The notes under the pieces are model-generated. The model was not told the DNA's origin and ran no database searches. It saw nothing but the letters and a program-made list of their open reading frames with translations. Of a DNA stretch of 53,235 bases, positions 35,715 through 45,903 are shown in pieces. The translations under genes and the position numbers were made by a program. The DNA lies in assembly GCA_964511665.1 (NCBI GenBank), contig CAZEHA010000019.1:1-53235 (forward strand). The letters run 5' to 3'. Positions within the stretch are counted from its first letter, which is position 1; each line of letters starts with the position of its first letter. This DNA comes from JAGOEF01 sp964511665. GTDB lineage: Bacteria; Bacteroidota; Bacteroidia; Bacteroidales; ML635J-15.

Positions 35715-37165
35715 TCGGTTTTTTCAATAGCGCCCAAATCGGGTCCGTCATCCGAAATACGCGAATTCCCATTAAAATCGAAAGGAACTATTGCCGATAT
35801 TTCCGGATCGCCGATATTGAGAGCGGGTGATATACTATCTAGACTATAATCGTAGGGACGTGTGGTGCTTACAAACTTAGGGTTCTCGTTTCGAATTACA
35901 TCTTTAAAATAGGTATTGTTGCTTGTGTTGAAACTATTTGCAACCTTCAAAAGGCATCGGTCGAAAAAGTAATTGGCCTCGGTTTCATCGCTCAGGTCGA
36001 TAAGAAGTTCCTGATCGCGGTTTCCATAAATGATGCAATTTCCGAAGTAGGCTTTTTCTAAGGCTTTTGCATATAGTGTGCTGCCGCTTACGTAATAATT
36101 GTTCAGGACCAATTGAGGGGCCTGTCGGTTGCCTGACCAAAAATTAGCCATAGTACAATGATAGAATGCATAGTTGCCCCCATAAGTACATGCTATAGTG
36201 TATTTTCCGCAATTGGCAAACACGCAGTTATACGATTCTATATGTGTTCCTGCTGCATACAATCCTGCCACATTCATGTTCTCTATTCGTGTGTTTTTTA
36301 TTACCAAGCATGGTGTTCCCGGTGTTACAACGTTGTCGACGCGCAGCCCAATAATACCATTTTTAATAACTGTATTTTCTATTTCGTTAAAGCGGCTGCC
36401 ATCAAGTAGGTGTATTCCTCCCAATATATAGGTTATGCCAAGCGAATCGATTTCGAGATATGCACCCCATTGACCGGGTATTTCAGAATAGGCCTGTTCG
36501 AGTCTGTCTCCTGTGAAATAAACCGGATTGGCAACAGTACCAAAAACTTTAAGAGTTCCTTTTACAAGAAGACTCGAGTTTTTGTGAAAATGAAATTTCA
36601 CACCTTCCATAATGGTTAGAGTTGCTAAACTGTCAACAAGCATTGAATTATATACCAATACAGGCTTGTTTGAAGTAATTACAGTGTCATTCGAAAAAAC
36701 TTGTCCATCGATTAATAATACATTTTGGCCAAAGGCAATAAGGTCAACATCTTGAATGTTCCCATTGCTGACAAACACAACAGAGTCTTGTTCTACCATT
36801 GCGTCGGTTTCAGGATTTATGGTAACTTCTACAAATATGAATAACGAATCGCCGGGAGCTATTGCTATATCTGTTAGTTCGTTACTTTGATATCCGTTAA
36901 TATTGAGCCTGAATTTCGATTGAGCACCTCCTGCAAGAAATACTCTGTCGATTTGAATTGATTTCGATGAATTTTGGTTGTAGACAATAAAAAACCTTGT
37001 AGTGGAGCCAATGCCCTGAAAAATGGTGTCGAATTGAACAGTATCGTTCGAAAACTGAAGTTTGTCTTCAGGATTTGTTGTGAATTCAGTTCTTTCGCAG
37101 CCGGTAACAAAAGCGAGTGCGAACAATACAATTACAATTGATAAAACAAATGTGTTCTTTTTCAT
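35711..37165 (-). CDS. Lipoprotein with Ig-like and parallel beta-helix domains
   Basis: A lipoprotein of about 484 residues (lipobox FVTGC). An N-terminal Hydin/ASH-like Ig segment (about 35-140, with FDTIFQGIGSTTRFFIVYN and IAPGDSLFIFVEV) is followed by a right-handed parallel beta-helix region (about 150-430, repeating short strands such as NTVIKNGIIGLRVDN and NTRIENMNVAGLYA). It ends in a choice-of-anchor-type segment (SPALNIGDP...DDGPDLGAIE). Beta-helix proteins commonly bind or cleave polysaccharides, but no catalytic residues can be assigned. I start it at 37165 (MKKNTF) because the in-frame start at 37174 lies within a -7 promoter box. It is translationally coupled to the EEP-family gene. 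Confidence 0.85.
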   Translation of the reverse strand: MKKNTFVLSIVIVLFALAFVTGCERTEFTTNPEDKLQFSNDTVQFDTIFQGIGSTTRFFIVYNQNSSKSIQIDRVFLAGGAQSKFRLNINGYQSNELTDIAIAPGDSLFIFVEVTINPETDAMVEQDSVVFVSNGNIQDVDLIAFGQNVLLIDGQVFSNDTVITSNKPVLVYNSMLVDSLATLTIMEGVKFHFHKNSSLLVKGTLKVFGTVANPVYFTGDRLEQAYSEIPGQWGAYLEIDSLGITYILGGIHLLDGSRFNEIENTVIKNGIIGLRVDNVVTPGTPCLVIKNTRIENMNVAGLYAAGTHIESYNCVFANCGKYTIACTYGGNYAFYHCTMANFWSGNRQAPQLVLNNYYVSGSTLYAKALEKAYFGNCIIYGNRDQELLIDLSDETEANYFFDRCLLKVANSFNTSNNTYFKDVIRNENPKFVSTTRPYDYSLDSISPALNIGDPEISAIVPFDFNGNSRISDDGPDLGAIEKTE

Positions 37166-37171
37166 ACGGTT

Positions 37172-37179
37172 CAAAAATA
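37172..37179 (-). promoter_or_regulatory. Bacteroidetes -7 box (TATTTTTG) almost abutting the start codon
   Basis: A perfect TAnnTTTG match on the minus strand that ends only six bases before the ATG at 37165. If used, transcription would begin at or within a couple of bases of the start codon, so the mRNA would be leaderless. Confidence 0.45.
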
Positions 37180-37227
37180 CGAAAATTATAACGGAACCGA
37201 TCGAAAAATATTATTTAGCACCGTAGT

Positions 37228-40200
37228 TTACCTCACAATATACACCACTCCGGTTTCTTCGTGAGGATTTCCGTTTATGTCGGAGAAGAAGCAGTACCAT
37301 GTGTATGCGCCGTTCGGCAGGATTGGGTCACCGAGAATAGCACTTCCTTTTCGGGTACCGTCCCAAGCCATTCGGTATGGTTGGTCGGCGTAGTATTTTT
37401 CCGATACAAAAACAATATTTCCCCAACGGTCGTAGATGGAAATAACAAAATCGTTTGGATTGATACCATGCCCCGACACGTAGAACATATCGTTGATACC
37501 GTCGCCGTTAGGCGAGAAAGCAGTGGGGGCGTAGAATGTAACTTCGTCGTAAATTAATATTCTTTTTACGGCTGTGTCCATGCACTCATACGAATTACGG
37601 GCAATCATTGTAATGTCATATTCTCCGGGAGCGTTGTAGTTGTGTATGGGAGCAATATCGGTCCAAAGCGAAGTTTCTCCGTCGCCAAAGTACCAGAAGT
37701 AAATATTTGCATCGTCAGAAAGGTTTGTAAACACCACCTGAGCATTCAGTACCGACATTACTTCGGGTGTGGCAATAAATTCGGCACGAGGTTTCGGCCA
37801 GAGTCGTATCATGTTAGTATTTGTAACCTTAAGGGGGCATCCCCATTCCGACCACACGGTAAGGCTCACGTCGTAGTATCCGCTTTGCTGATAAGTGTGA
37901 CTCGGGTTTTTGGCCACCGAGAAACCTCCGTCGCCAAACTCCCACAGATACGACTGCCCCTGATCGGGCGTGTTTTCGGTAAAATGGAAGGTAGCCGGAG
38001 GACAAGCTCTGGTTCTGTCGACAAAGAAAGCGTTAAGAGGCAGTGGGTGCACAGTTACATACACAGAGTCTCTTACGGGAGGAGTGCCGCACAGGTCGGT
38101 AACTGTGTACACGAGATATCCTGACTGTGATGGCGAGAATACATGCGGATTGTTCACCACATATTGGTTGTAGTAAAGGGAATAAGGCCCACCGTTGCCG
38201 CCCTGAAAATCGACTTCAACGCTTACCTGTTCACCCGGACAAATAGAGTCGGGCGTGATACCAACATTCAGTATCTGAAGTGGTGGATGCACGTTTACGG
38301 TAATGGTTTGCACATTACCGGTACATTGGTGGTTGTCGGTAACAACAAGGGTGTACGAAGTAGTTAGCGTTGGGTTTACTGTAATGTTTTCGCCAAAGTA
38401 CTGAGTGCCGTCGGAGCCCGACCAAACAAAAGTGTAGAATCCGTCGCCGCCGGTAGCATGAGCGTGATAGTTCACCGATTGCCCGATGCAAATTTGAGTG
38501 CTGTATATAGGCGTTACATACACAGCAGGCGGTTGGTCGATGAATATCTGGTTTCGGGCCGTACAGCCGTTTGCATCGGTTACTGTAACGTAGTAGGTGC
38601 CGCTTGCCGCGATAATAGTGTCGTTGGTGCTGCCGTTCGACCATAGGTAGTTGTACACAAAACTGTTGTTTATGGTGTCAAACGGAACGCTTCCAAATGC
38701 GGTAACAATGGCCATTCCGTCGGCAGAGCCGTAGCAACTGGTTGAGAACGAATATGTTTGCGACTGCAGGCTGTCGGGTTGCGAAATAGAATAACTGAGA
38801 GAGTCGATGCACCCGAAGTTGTCGGTAACAGTAAGCGAATAGTCGCCTGCACACAAGCCAGTGTTAATGGTGTTGTTGGGCGATTCCCAAGCAATGAGAA
38901 ACGGCTCAATGCCCCCAACAATGTTGAGTTCAGCCCTGCCATCGCAGGAGTTGTAGCAATTGGCATCGGTTGTTTGGATAGAGAGTATAATCTGTGGGCT
39001 TACGGTAATTGTAACCTGCTTAACCCCGGCTGTGCAGCCATGAGCATCGGAAATCGACACCGAGTATGTGGTAGTGGTAATGGGGCTCACCACCCTGTTG
39101 GCAACGCTAACTCCCGGTAGGTCTTCCCAGTGATAGTAATAGGGAGGAGTTCCTCCGAAAACAGTAACAGAGAGCGGAGTTTGTTCTCCGGCACAAATAC
39201 TTGCTGGTGTACCAAGGTTGAAAACCAAGGGGTTGGGTTCGGTAATCTGAATTCCATCGACAAATGCCGAGCAGCCGTTTTGGTCGCTTACGGTAACAGC
39301 GTAGGTGCCTTGCCCCAGTCCACCTACACTGTCGGTAACGGGTGGTATGGTCCAGGTGTATTCAAATGGCGGTGTTCCCCCGCTTACATTGGTGGCAATG
39401 GCTCCATCTACCATGCCAAAGCACGAAATATTGTACACATCTACGTTCATGCTAATGCCGGGGTGTATCGACACCGTAAACGATTGTTGGGCTGAACAAC
39501 CTCCGTTATCGGTAACTGTCACTGTATAGGTTCCGCCGGTATTGATGTTTATATTACTGCCATTTGAGCCGGTAGACCACTGATACGTATAAGGCGGTAA
39601 CCCATCATCTACAATAACAACGGCAGGTGTGCTTATTCCTGAACAGAAATCGGGAATATAGTCAACATGAAAAACTAAATCGTGAAAACTGATGTTTGTG
39701 GAGGCTGTTCCGGTGCAACCTGCTGATGTAACTGTTACTGTATAGGTTCCTTCTGCAGTTATATTGATTGTTTGCGTGGTGGCAGCATTGCTCCATGCAT
39801 AGGTGCAGTTGGCAGGGTCGATGCCGGCAGTATGAGCGGTAGCATCAACAGGCCCTTGGCAAGCGTCGCCAGTAAGAGTAATACCCACGTTCACACCACC
39901 ACTCGTAATAGTTACCGATGCGGTTTCAACGCATGTTCCATAGGTGACTGTTACCGTATAGGTTCCATCCATTAAGTTTGTGGCTGCCTGGGTAGTTTGT
40001 TCCGGATTTGTGTTCCACGAATAGGTGCAGTTGGTAGGATTGGCCCCTGTAACATTGGCGGTTGCCGTAAACGGTCCTTCGCAAGCACCTGTAGTTGTAA
40101 TATCAACTGTAATTGAACCGGTATTGGCAATGGTGAACTGAATAATTGTGTCGGTACAGGGTGCATTGTCGGTTACGGTTACTGAATAATTGCCCGGAGC

Positions 40201-41133
40201 CAGGTTTGTAATACTGTTTCCGGTCTGACCTGTTGACCAGTTGACATTTGGACTACCCGAGCAGGAGTTCAGTACAGTGATATCGGCACTTCCGGCTTCA
40301 CCGCAACTGGCTGCATTTGAATTGAGGCTGACTCTTAGGTATTCGGGCTCAACATTGCAATCGCCGGGTCCTACATACACATCATCGATGTAGTAGTAGG
40401 CATAGGGATTTTGGGCAGAACAATTACTGTCGAATAAGGTTGTGGCAGCGTTATCCCAAAAATTACCAATTACAATAAATTTTTCACCACCGGTGGCAAC
40501 ATAAGTCCATTGAAGTGCTACCCAATCCTGAGTATTTAGTAAAGGGGGTCCGGTGTAAACAAGCTGAGGTGTAACAGGTAAAGGGTGCGGGCTTGTACAA
40601 AAATTATATTGAACTAAAGTATTAGAAAAATAGACACCAAATTTGTCGGTACCCCATTTCACCTTATCGCCCAAGCTGACATAAAACTCAACACAATATG
40701 CCTGGCCTGCAACCAATGGTGTTGACAACTCTCCTTGGATGTATTCGCGATAAGTGCTTAAGTCGGTACCTTGGCAACCCATTAAGGCCATAGACTCTTT
40801 GGTTATGATACCTGCATATTTATCTCCTGTGTGTGCATCTTGGCTCCCCAACAGATTTGCTGGAACTCCTACCGGGGGGTCCATGCCCGGAAAAGGAAAA
40901 GGAAGTGTGTTGCAACTGGCAAATAAATCGGGAGACGAGCATGAGTCAGCCCCACTGTTTACATCGTCCCAATTGATAGCTTTTATTAATTCCGAGGGAC
41001 CCTGAGGGCATGATGATATGTTTTCGAAGCTGGGGTTTAATACCAGATTTTGGCCAAATGCATGGTTATAGCTTGTAATAACAATTGCTGCAAGAAGGCA
41101 TAGTGTTTTCAGTCGGGTGTAAACTATACTCAT
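37228..41133 (-). CDS. Multi-domain surface protein with PKD and T9SS type B sorting domains (1301 aa)
   Basis: An exported protein of 1301 residues. After the signal peptide (ending HAFGQ) comes an N-terminal beta-sandwich-like domain (about 28-265, starting NLVLNPSFENISSCPQGPSE), then a long array of SprB-type repeats (about 275-870; typical turns are NxTGSYTVTVTDNxGC), an Ig-like domain (about 870-950), two PKD domains (about 1038-1105 and 1111-1190; WEFGDGGFS and WYFGDGETS), and a CHU_C/T9SS type B domain (about 1198-1301; TAFSPNGDGINDMFYV, YDRWGNIVF). It is predicted to be secreted through T9SS and held at the cell surface, probably in adhesion. The adjacent upstream gene is a paralogue with near-identical stretches. 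It has its own -7 box. Confidence 0.93.
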   Translation of the reverse strand: MSIVYTRLKTLCLLAAIVITSYNHAFGQNLVLNPSFENISSCPQGPSELIKAINWDDVNSGADSCSSPDLFASCNTLPFPFPGMDPPVGVPANLLGSQDAHTGDKYAGIITKESMALMGCQGTDLSTYREYIQGELSTPLVAGQAYCVEFYVSLGDKVKWGTDKFGVYFSNTLVQYNFCTSPHPLPVTPQLVYTGPPLLNTQDWVALQWTYVATGGEKFIVIGNFWDNAATTLFDSNCSAQNPYAYYYIDDVYVGPGDCNVEPEYLRVSLNSNAASCGEAGSADITVLNSCSGSPNVNWSTGQTGNSITNLAPGNYSVTVTDNAPCTDTIIQFTIANTGSITVDITTTGACEGPFTATANVTGANPTNCTYSWNTNPEQTTQAATNLMDGTYTVTVTYGTCVETASVTITSGGVNVGITLTGDACQGPVDATAHTAGIDPANCTYAWSNAATTQTINITAEGTYTVTVTSAGCTGTASTNISFHDLVFHVDYIPDFCSGISTPAVVIVDDGLPPYTYQWSTGSNGSNININTGGTYTVTVTDNGGCSAQQSFTVSIHPGISMNVDVYNISCFGMVDGAIATNVSGGTPPFEYTWTIPPVTDSVGGLGQGTYAVTVSDQNGCSAFVDGIQITEPNPLVFNLGTPASICAGEQTPLSVTVFGGTPPYYYHWEDLPGVSVANRVVSPITTTTYSVSISDAHGCTAGVKQVTITVSPQIILSIQTTDANCYNSCDGRAELNIVGGIEPFLIAWESPNNTINTGLCAGDYSLTVTDNFGCIDSLSYSISQPDSLQSQTYSFSTSCYGSADGMAIVTAFGSVPFDTINNSFVYNYLWSNGSTNDTIIAASGTYYVTVTDANGCTARNQIFIDQPPAVYVTPIYSTQICIGQSVNYHAHATGGDGFYTFVWSGSDGTQYFGENITVNPTLTTSYTLVVTDNHQCTGNVQTITVNVHPPLQILNVGITPDSICPGEQVSVEVDFQGGNGGPYSLYYNQYVVNNPHVFSPSQSGYLVYTVTDLCGTPPVRDSVYVTVHPLPLNAFFVDRTRACPPATFHFTENTPDQGQSYLWEFGDGGFSVAKNPSHTYQQSGYYDVSLTVWSEWGCPLKVTNTNMIRLWPKPRAEFIATPEVMSVLNAQVVFTNLSDDANIYFWYFGDGETSLWTDIAPIHNYNAPGEYDITMIARNSYECMDTAVKRILIYDEVTFYAPTAFSPNGDGINDMFYVSGHGINPNDFVISIYDRWGNIVFVSEKYYADQPYRMAWDGTRKGSAILGDPILPNGAYTWYCFFSDINGNPHEETGVVYIVR
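39501..40310 (-). repeat. Segment shared with the adjacent paralogue (41423-42250)
   Basis: The first ~80 bases after the gap edge match 39501 onward almost perfectly, and similarity continues at a lower level through the SprB array to about 40310. Codon phase is the same in both genes. A second shared segment is the last 62 bases of each gene (37228-37289 and 41261-41322), with about one difference. Confidence 0.85.
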
Positions 41134-41168
41134 AATGACAGAATTAATGCATACTCGAAAATAAATAA

Positions 41169-41176
41169 CAAAAATA
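41169..41176 (-). promoter_or_regulatory. Bacteroidetes -7 box (TATTTTTG) for the 1301-aa adhesin
   Basis: A perfect TAnnTTTG match on the minus strand, 35 bases before the ATG at 41133, within the 127-base space between the two paralogous adhesin genes. Confidence 0.55.
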
Positions 41177-41260
41177 GTAAAATCTTTTCACTATGCTATA
41201 AACGAAATAAAAAGCATGTAGTTGTCTGCAAAACAGTAATAATGTTGTGTAGTTTTCTTA

Positions 41261-43232
41261 TTACCTGACAATATACACCACTCCGGTTTCTTCGTGAGGA
41301 TTTCCGTTTATGTCGGAGAAGANNNNNNNNNNNNNNNNNNNNNNNNNNNNNNNNNNNNNNNNNNNNNNNNNNNNNNNNNNNNNNNNNNNNNNNNNNNNNN
41401 NNNNNNNNNNNNNNNNNNNNNNCTCCGTTATCGGTAACTGTCACTGTATAGGTTCCGCCGGTATTGATGTTTATATTGCTGCCATTTGAACCGGTAGACC
41501 ACTGATAAAAATAGGGAGGAATGCCTTCGTCAACAATTACCACTGCAGGTGTAGTTATTCCGGCGCAAAAAGCCGGAGTGTAATCAACATGAAATATCAG
41601 GTCGTGAAAGCTAATGGAAGTTGAAGCGGTTCCGGTGCAACCTGCTGCTGTAACTGTAACGGTATATGTGCCTCCATCTGTAATGTTTATCGATTGCGAT
41701 GTGGCAGTATTGCTCCAGGCATAAGTAGTAGTGGCAGGGTCGGTTCCTGTGACTTCTGCTGTGGCTGTAACAGGTCCTGCGCAAACATCACCCGTGAGAT
41801 TAATACTCACGCCAATGCTTCCGCCACTGATGGTTACCGACGCTGTTTCAACACAGGTGCCATAGGTAACAGTCACAGTAAATGTTCCTTCGGGAAGATT
41901 GGTGGCGGTTTGTGTGTTTTGAGCAGGGGTTGTATTCCACTCAAATGTACATTCACTGGCCAAAGCTCCCGAAATATTGGCGGTTGCACTGAATGGGCCG
42001 GTACAAGGATCACCCGATTGGATAATATCTACAGAAATACTTCCCATGTCGGCAATGGTGAAATTTATCACGGTATCTTGACAAGAGGTGCCATCGGAAA
42101 CCGTAACCGAATAGTTACCGGGTTGAACAGCAGTAACACTTGCAGTATTTCCCAACCCGTTGCTCCAATTGAATGTGGGGTTTCCGGTGCAAGACTCAAT
42201 TACATTAACAGAGGCAGAACCTCCCTGTCCACAGGAAGCATCGCTGCTTGTAAACGACACTGTGAGATGTTGGTCGATATTTGGGGCTGAAAATCCATAC
42301 ACGCACAATGAATTGCCTTGTAGCATACTAAACCCATCCATGGCCAATACATAATTGCCCGGTGGTAAGTTTTCGGAGAAAGTCACCAAACCTGTTCCGC
42401 TGGCACAGCCCCAATAGGTGGAACCGGCGCCTCCTATACCATTACAGTTATTGCCGTTCCAGCTGTACACAGCAAATTGTATTTCGGGTTCTTCGCCTAA
42501 ACCACCCGGATTCGACCAACATTCGCCGTTTTCGGCAGTGATGGTATATGGTTGAGGGTCGCCGGGGTTAACGGTGAAACTATAAAAAATAGAATTGTCG
42601 GTGGTGTTCCATCCGCATTGCTCGGGTGCCGTGATATCACCACCGGTCGACAAAATATTGCATCCTCCCGAGGATAAGGGTACAGGCGTATTGCAATCAT
42701 CTTCGGGATATTCGGTAAGCACCGATGCAGCAATAAAAATGTTTTGATTTAGATTGTTCTGATCCCATACTCTGATATATAAGGTTTCTCCGGGAACCAA
42801 GCCATTTATGGTTTCGAAGCGTATTTCGGAGTTTTGGAGAAAGCCACCCGTACCGGCAAAACAGTCGAGTAAAATGAGGTTGTTGCAATTTGTCCCCCTA
42901 TAAACAGCCATCGATGGCTTCGACGAATTTGGGAAAGGTATGGTATTACTCGAATTGAATGCATGAAAAGCCAGTGTGTTTACACCTGAGGGAACAACCA
43001 TGGTGTACCACAAATCGTTTCGGGTGGCATTCCACCCTCCGCAATTGGGAGCCGGTGTAGTTGATGAAGGAGTTCCCGACCCGAGATTGATGTTTTGCAA
43101 TGTCATCAAACCACAGGTTGAATAATTCGAAAACGGAAGATTAACCGCATTAGAACACTCATCCTGTGCAATTAACGATATTGAAGCTGTTAGAAGAAAT
43201 AAAGCGATGCTTGTAGTAAAAAGAGCTTTCAT
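41261..43232 (-). CDS. Paralogous T9SS type B surface protein, broken by an assembly gap
   Basis: The N-terminal ~603 residues are readable: a signal peptide (MKALFTTSIALFLLTAS), two related beta-rich domains (about 25-165 and 170-315, with DLWYTMVVPSG and NSIFYSFTVNPGD), then SprB-type repeats closely matching the neighbouring 1301-residue protein. A 100-N run (41323-41422) interrupts it. Beyond the gap, 62 bases encode the end of a CHU_C domain (NGNPHEETGVVYIVR) and a TAA stop at 41261. The two sides are in different frames only because the gap length is a placeholder. Filling the gap from the paralogue (37290-39500, 2211 bases) restores one frame of about 1360 residues. I start it at 43232; the in-frame ATG at 43265 lies three bases from a -7 box. 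Confidence 0.85.
41323..41422. other. Assembly gap (100 N)
   Basis: Exactly 100 undetermined bases, a conventional placeholder for a gap of unknown size. Its left edge aligns with position 37289 and its right edge with 39501 of the neighbouring paralogue, so the missing sequence is probably about 2.2 kb of repeat DNA that the assembler could not separate. Confidence 0.95.
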
Positions 43233-43267
43233 AAGCGCCGTAAATGATATATGTTTCGATTCCATAG

Positions 43268-43275
43268 CAAAAATA
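43268..43275 (-). promoter_or_regulatory. Bacteroidetes -7 box (TATTTTTG) for the gapped adhesin
   Basis: A perfect TAnnTTTG match on the minus strand, 35 bases before the preferred ATG at 43232. It lies only two bases from an alternative in-frame ATG at 43265, which is therefore unlikely to be used. Confidence 0.55.
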
Positions 43276-43546
43276 GTCAAATATTACAATAATTCAAGCC
43301 AAATTAGCTTTAAGTTTTAACTTTGCATTGTTAAGACTTAAATTTTGCAATTTCGTTGTCTGTAATTCAAAGAAAATCATAAGTTTTTGTTTGTTTTGCT
43401 GCGATTTTTATTGTTGAGTATAGAAGTGTGCGTTAAGGCTCAATAAGCCAGAGGCTTACTATTTTATTGTAATATATCAACATTAACATGTGAACATATC
43501 TTGATAAAAAGATTGCAATAGTAATATGTAGCCTCGGCTAATGATA

Positions 43547-43554
43547 TATTTTTG
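43547..43554 (+). promoter_or_regulatory. Bacteroidetes -7 box (TATTTTTG) for the UvrD-like helicase
   Basis: A perfect TAnnTTTG match on the plus strand. It overlaps a possible TTG start at 43552 and lies 15 bases before the GTG at 43570, which is therefore the more likely start. Confidence 0.55.
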
Positions 43555-43569
43555 CAAAAAAATAATGCA

Positions 43570-45882
43570 GTGATCGATTTTCTGAAGGATTTGAATGAAG
43601 CGCAGCAACAGGCGGTAGAATATATTGATGGACCAAGTCTGGTTATTGCCGGAGCGGGAAGCGGAAAGACCAGAGTGCTAACCTATAAAATTGCATACCT
43701 TTTACGTTGTGGATACGAGCCCGGGCAAATCCTTGCACTTACCTTTACCAATAAGGCGTCGCGTGAGATGAGAGAACGCATCGACAAGTTAACAAACACT
43801 GGTTTGTCGCGCAATTTGGTAATGGGGACATTCCATTCTGTGTTCTCGCGCTTCCTCAGAACCGAAGCCCCGGCAATAGGTTATACATCTTCATTTACCA
43901 TTTACGACACCGCCGATTCAAAAAATTTGGTAAAAGCAGTAATTGCATCGTTAAACCTTAACGAGGAATTTTATAAACCCAACAGCATATATTCACAGAT
44001 TTCTCATTGTAAAAACAACCTGCTTACACCCGAAGCGTACCGAAGCCACAATCATCTTGCCGAAGATGATGCAAAACGTCGCATTCCACGTTTTGTTGAC
44101 ATATATGATGGATACTGCAGAGAATGCCGAAAGTCGAACGTGATGGACTTCGACGATCTGTTGCTGCAAACCAATGTGCTGTTTCGCGATCATCCCGAAA
44201 TTCTTGCAAAATACATGAATCGGTTTTCGTTTGTTTTGGTCGATGAGTATCAGGATACCAATCTCTCGCAATATCTTATTATAAAAAAGCTTTCTCAAAT
44301 GCATCGCAAGCTTTGTGTGGTTGGCGACGATGCACAAAGTATTTATGGATTCAGGGGTGCACGTATCGAAAACATTCTGAATTTTCAGAACGATTATTCC
44401 GATTATAAAATCTTTAGACTTGAGCAAAATTACCGGTCAACTCAAAATATTGTTAACGCGGCCAACTCTTTAATAAAAAAGAATTCGAGACAGATATCGA
44501 AAGAGGTTTTTTCGAGAAATGACAACGGTGAGTTAATAGCTGTTCACAAAGCACTAACCGATACCGAAGAGGGAATTATGATTGCTCGTATGATTAGCGA
44601 GACAGTGCATCGCCAAAGGCTTCCCTATTCTGAAATGGCAGTGTTGTACAGAACCAATGCCCAATCGCGAAATCTTGAAGAAGCATTACGGAAATGGAAT
44701 ATCCCTTATAAAATATATGGCGGCCTCTCTTTTTATCAGCGTAAAGAGATTAAAGATGTGATTGCCTATTTGCGATATATTATAAACCGTAACGACGATG
44801 AAGCACTGAAACGTATTATTAATTACCCTTCGCGTAAAATCGGAAATACTACAATCGACCGATTATTGGCAGCCGCCACCGATAAAGAAGTAAGGGTATG
44901 GGATATAATCTCTAATACTGCAATGTGTGCTGCCGCCGGTCTTAATTCGGGAACCATCGAAAAACTCAAAAAGTTTGCAGCTCTTATTACGGAATTGGAA
45001 GCCGAGGTAGATAATATAAATGCTGCCGACTTAATAGAACTGGTAATCAAGAAAACAGGTATTCACTACGATTTAATGCTCGACAAAACCCCGCAGGGGG
45101 TAAGTCGTTTCGAAAATGTAGACGAACTTATCAACTCGGCCAAAGATTACATTGAGGAGCAGGAGCAACTCGATTCATCGGGTATGATAAGCATTGTATC
45201 GTATCTCGAAAATATCAGTTTGCTCACCGATCACGATACCGACAACGAGGAAGATAAAAACAAGTTGACACTGATGACGGTGCACGCAGCCAAGGGCTTG
45301 GAATTCGATGTTGTGTTTCTTGCGGGCATGGAAGAAGGTTTATTTCCCGGGCAAATGGCGGTAGAAAGCCTGCAGGACATTGAAGAGGAACGACGATTGT
45401 TTTATGTGGCCATAACACGTGCCCGCAAGCAAATGATAGTAACTTATACTGCCTCACGTTTTCGCTTTGGTTCGCTCACCTATCCAAACCCCAGCCGCTT
45501 TTTGTCGGAAATTGATGGAGCTTTTATAGAATGGAAGGACAAACCCGGTTTGCGCAGTTTCGACGAAGAACTCGAGAAATATCGCAGTGTAGGTAAAGGT
45601 TCCGACAAGGGGGGAGTTACTCTATCGGCTAAACTAAAACCCATTTCAACTGTTATGTCTAACGCATCGAAAAAAACAGTTGCCGATGCCGATGCCGATG
45701 CAGAACTGCTTAAACCGGAAGAAATAGTGCCCGGGCAATGGGTTGTGCACGATCGTTTTGGAAAGGGAAAAGTAATATCAACCGATACCTATGGTGATGG
45801 AAAAACAGCTATGGTTTTTTTCGAAGATTCGGGTTTAAAAAAAATTCTGCTTAATTTTGCCAAATTAAAATCGGCACATTAG
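43570..45882 (+). CDS. UvrD/PcrA-type superfamily 1 DNA helicase
   Basis: About 770 residues with the complete SF1A helicase motif set: Walker A AGAGSGKTRVL, Ia ALTFTNKASREM, motif II LVDEYQDTN, motif III VGDDAQSIYGFRGA, motif IV RLEQNYRST, motif V LMTVHAAKGLEFDVVFL and motif VI VAITRARKQM. It unwinds DNA 3' to 5' in nucleotide-excision and mismatch repair and in replication restart. The last ~60 residues form a PcrA-type Tudor-like RNA-polymerase-interacting domain (PGQWVVHDRFGKGKV). I start it at GTG 43570 because the -7 box overlaps the upstream TTG. A short ADADADAE acidic linker precedes the C-terminal domain. It is UvrD- or PcrA-like; naming one over the other is not warranted. Confidence 0.95.
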   Translation: MIDFLKDLNEAQQQAVEYIDGPSLVIAGAGSGKTRVLTYKIAYLLRCGYEPGQILALTFTNKASREMRERIDKLTNTGLSRNLVMGTFHSVFSRFLRTEAPAIGYTSSFTIYDTADSKNLVKAVIASLNLNEEFYKPNSIYSQISHCKNNLLTPEAYRSHNHLAEDDAKRRIPRFVDIYDGYCRECRKSNVMDFDDLLLQTNVLFRDHPEILAKYMNRFSFVLVDEYQDTNLSQYLIIKKLSQMHRKLCVVGDDAQSIYGFRGARIENILNFQNDYSDYKIFRLEQNYRSTQNIVNAANSLIKKNSRQISKEVFSRNDNGELIAVHKALTDTEEGIMIARMISETVHRQRLPYSEMAVLYRTNAQSRNLEEALRKWNIPYKIYGGLSFYQRKEIKDVIAYLRYIINRNDDEALKRIINYPSRKIGNTTIDRLLAAATDKEVRVWDIISNTAMCAAAGLNSGTIEKLKKFAALITELEAEVDNINAADLIELVIKKTGIHYDLMLDKTPQGVSRFENVDELINSAKDYIEEQEQLDSSGMISIVSYLENISLLTDHDTDNEEDKNKLTLMTVHAAKGLEFDVVFLAGMEEGLFPGQMAVESLQDIEEERRLFYVAITRARKQMIVTYTASRFRFGSLTYPNPSRFLSEIDGAFIEWKDKPGLRSFDEELEKYRSVGKGSDKGGVTLSAKLKPISTVMSNASKKTVADADADAELLKPEEIVPGQWVVHDRFGKGKVISTDTYGDGKTAMVFFEDSGLKKILLNFAKLKSAH

Positions 45883-45903
45883 GTTTTAAACCGCTAATTA
45901 CAT

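Noticed and set aside
41196..41322. C-terminal tail read through the N gap, ending at 41196
   Set aside because: The frame is shifted by the 100-N placeholder. The other frame gives the expected CHU_C ending and a stop at 41261.
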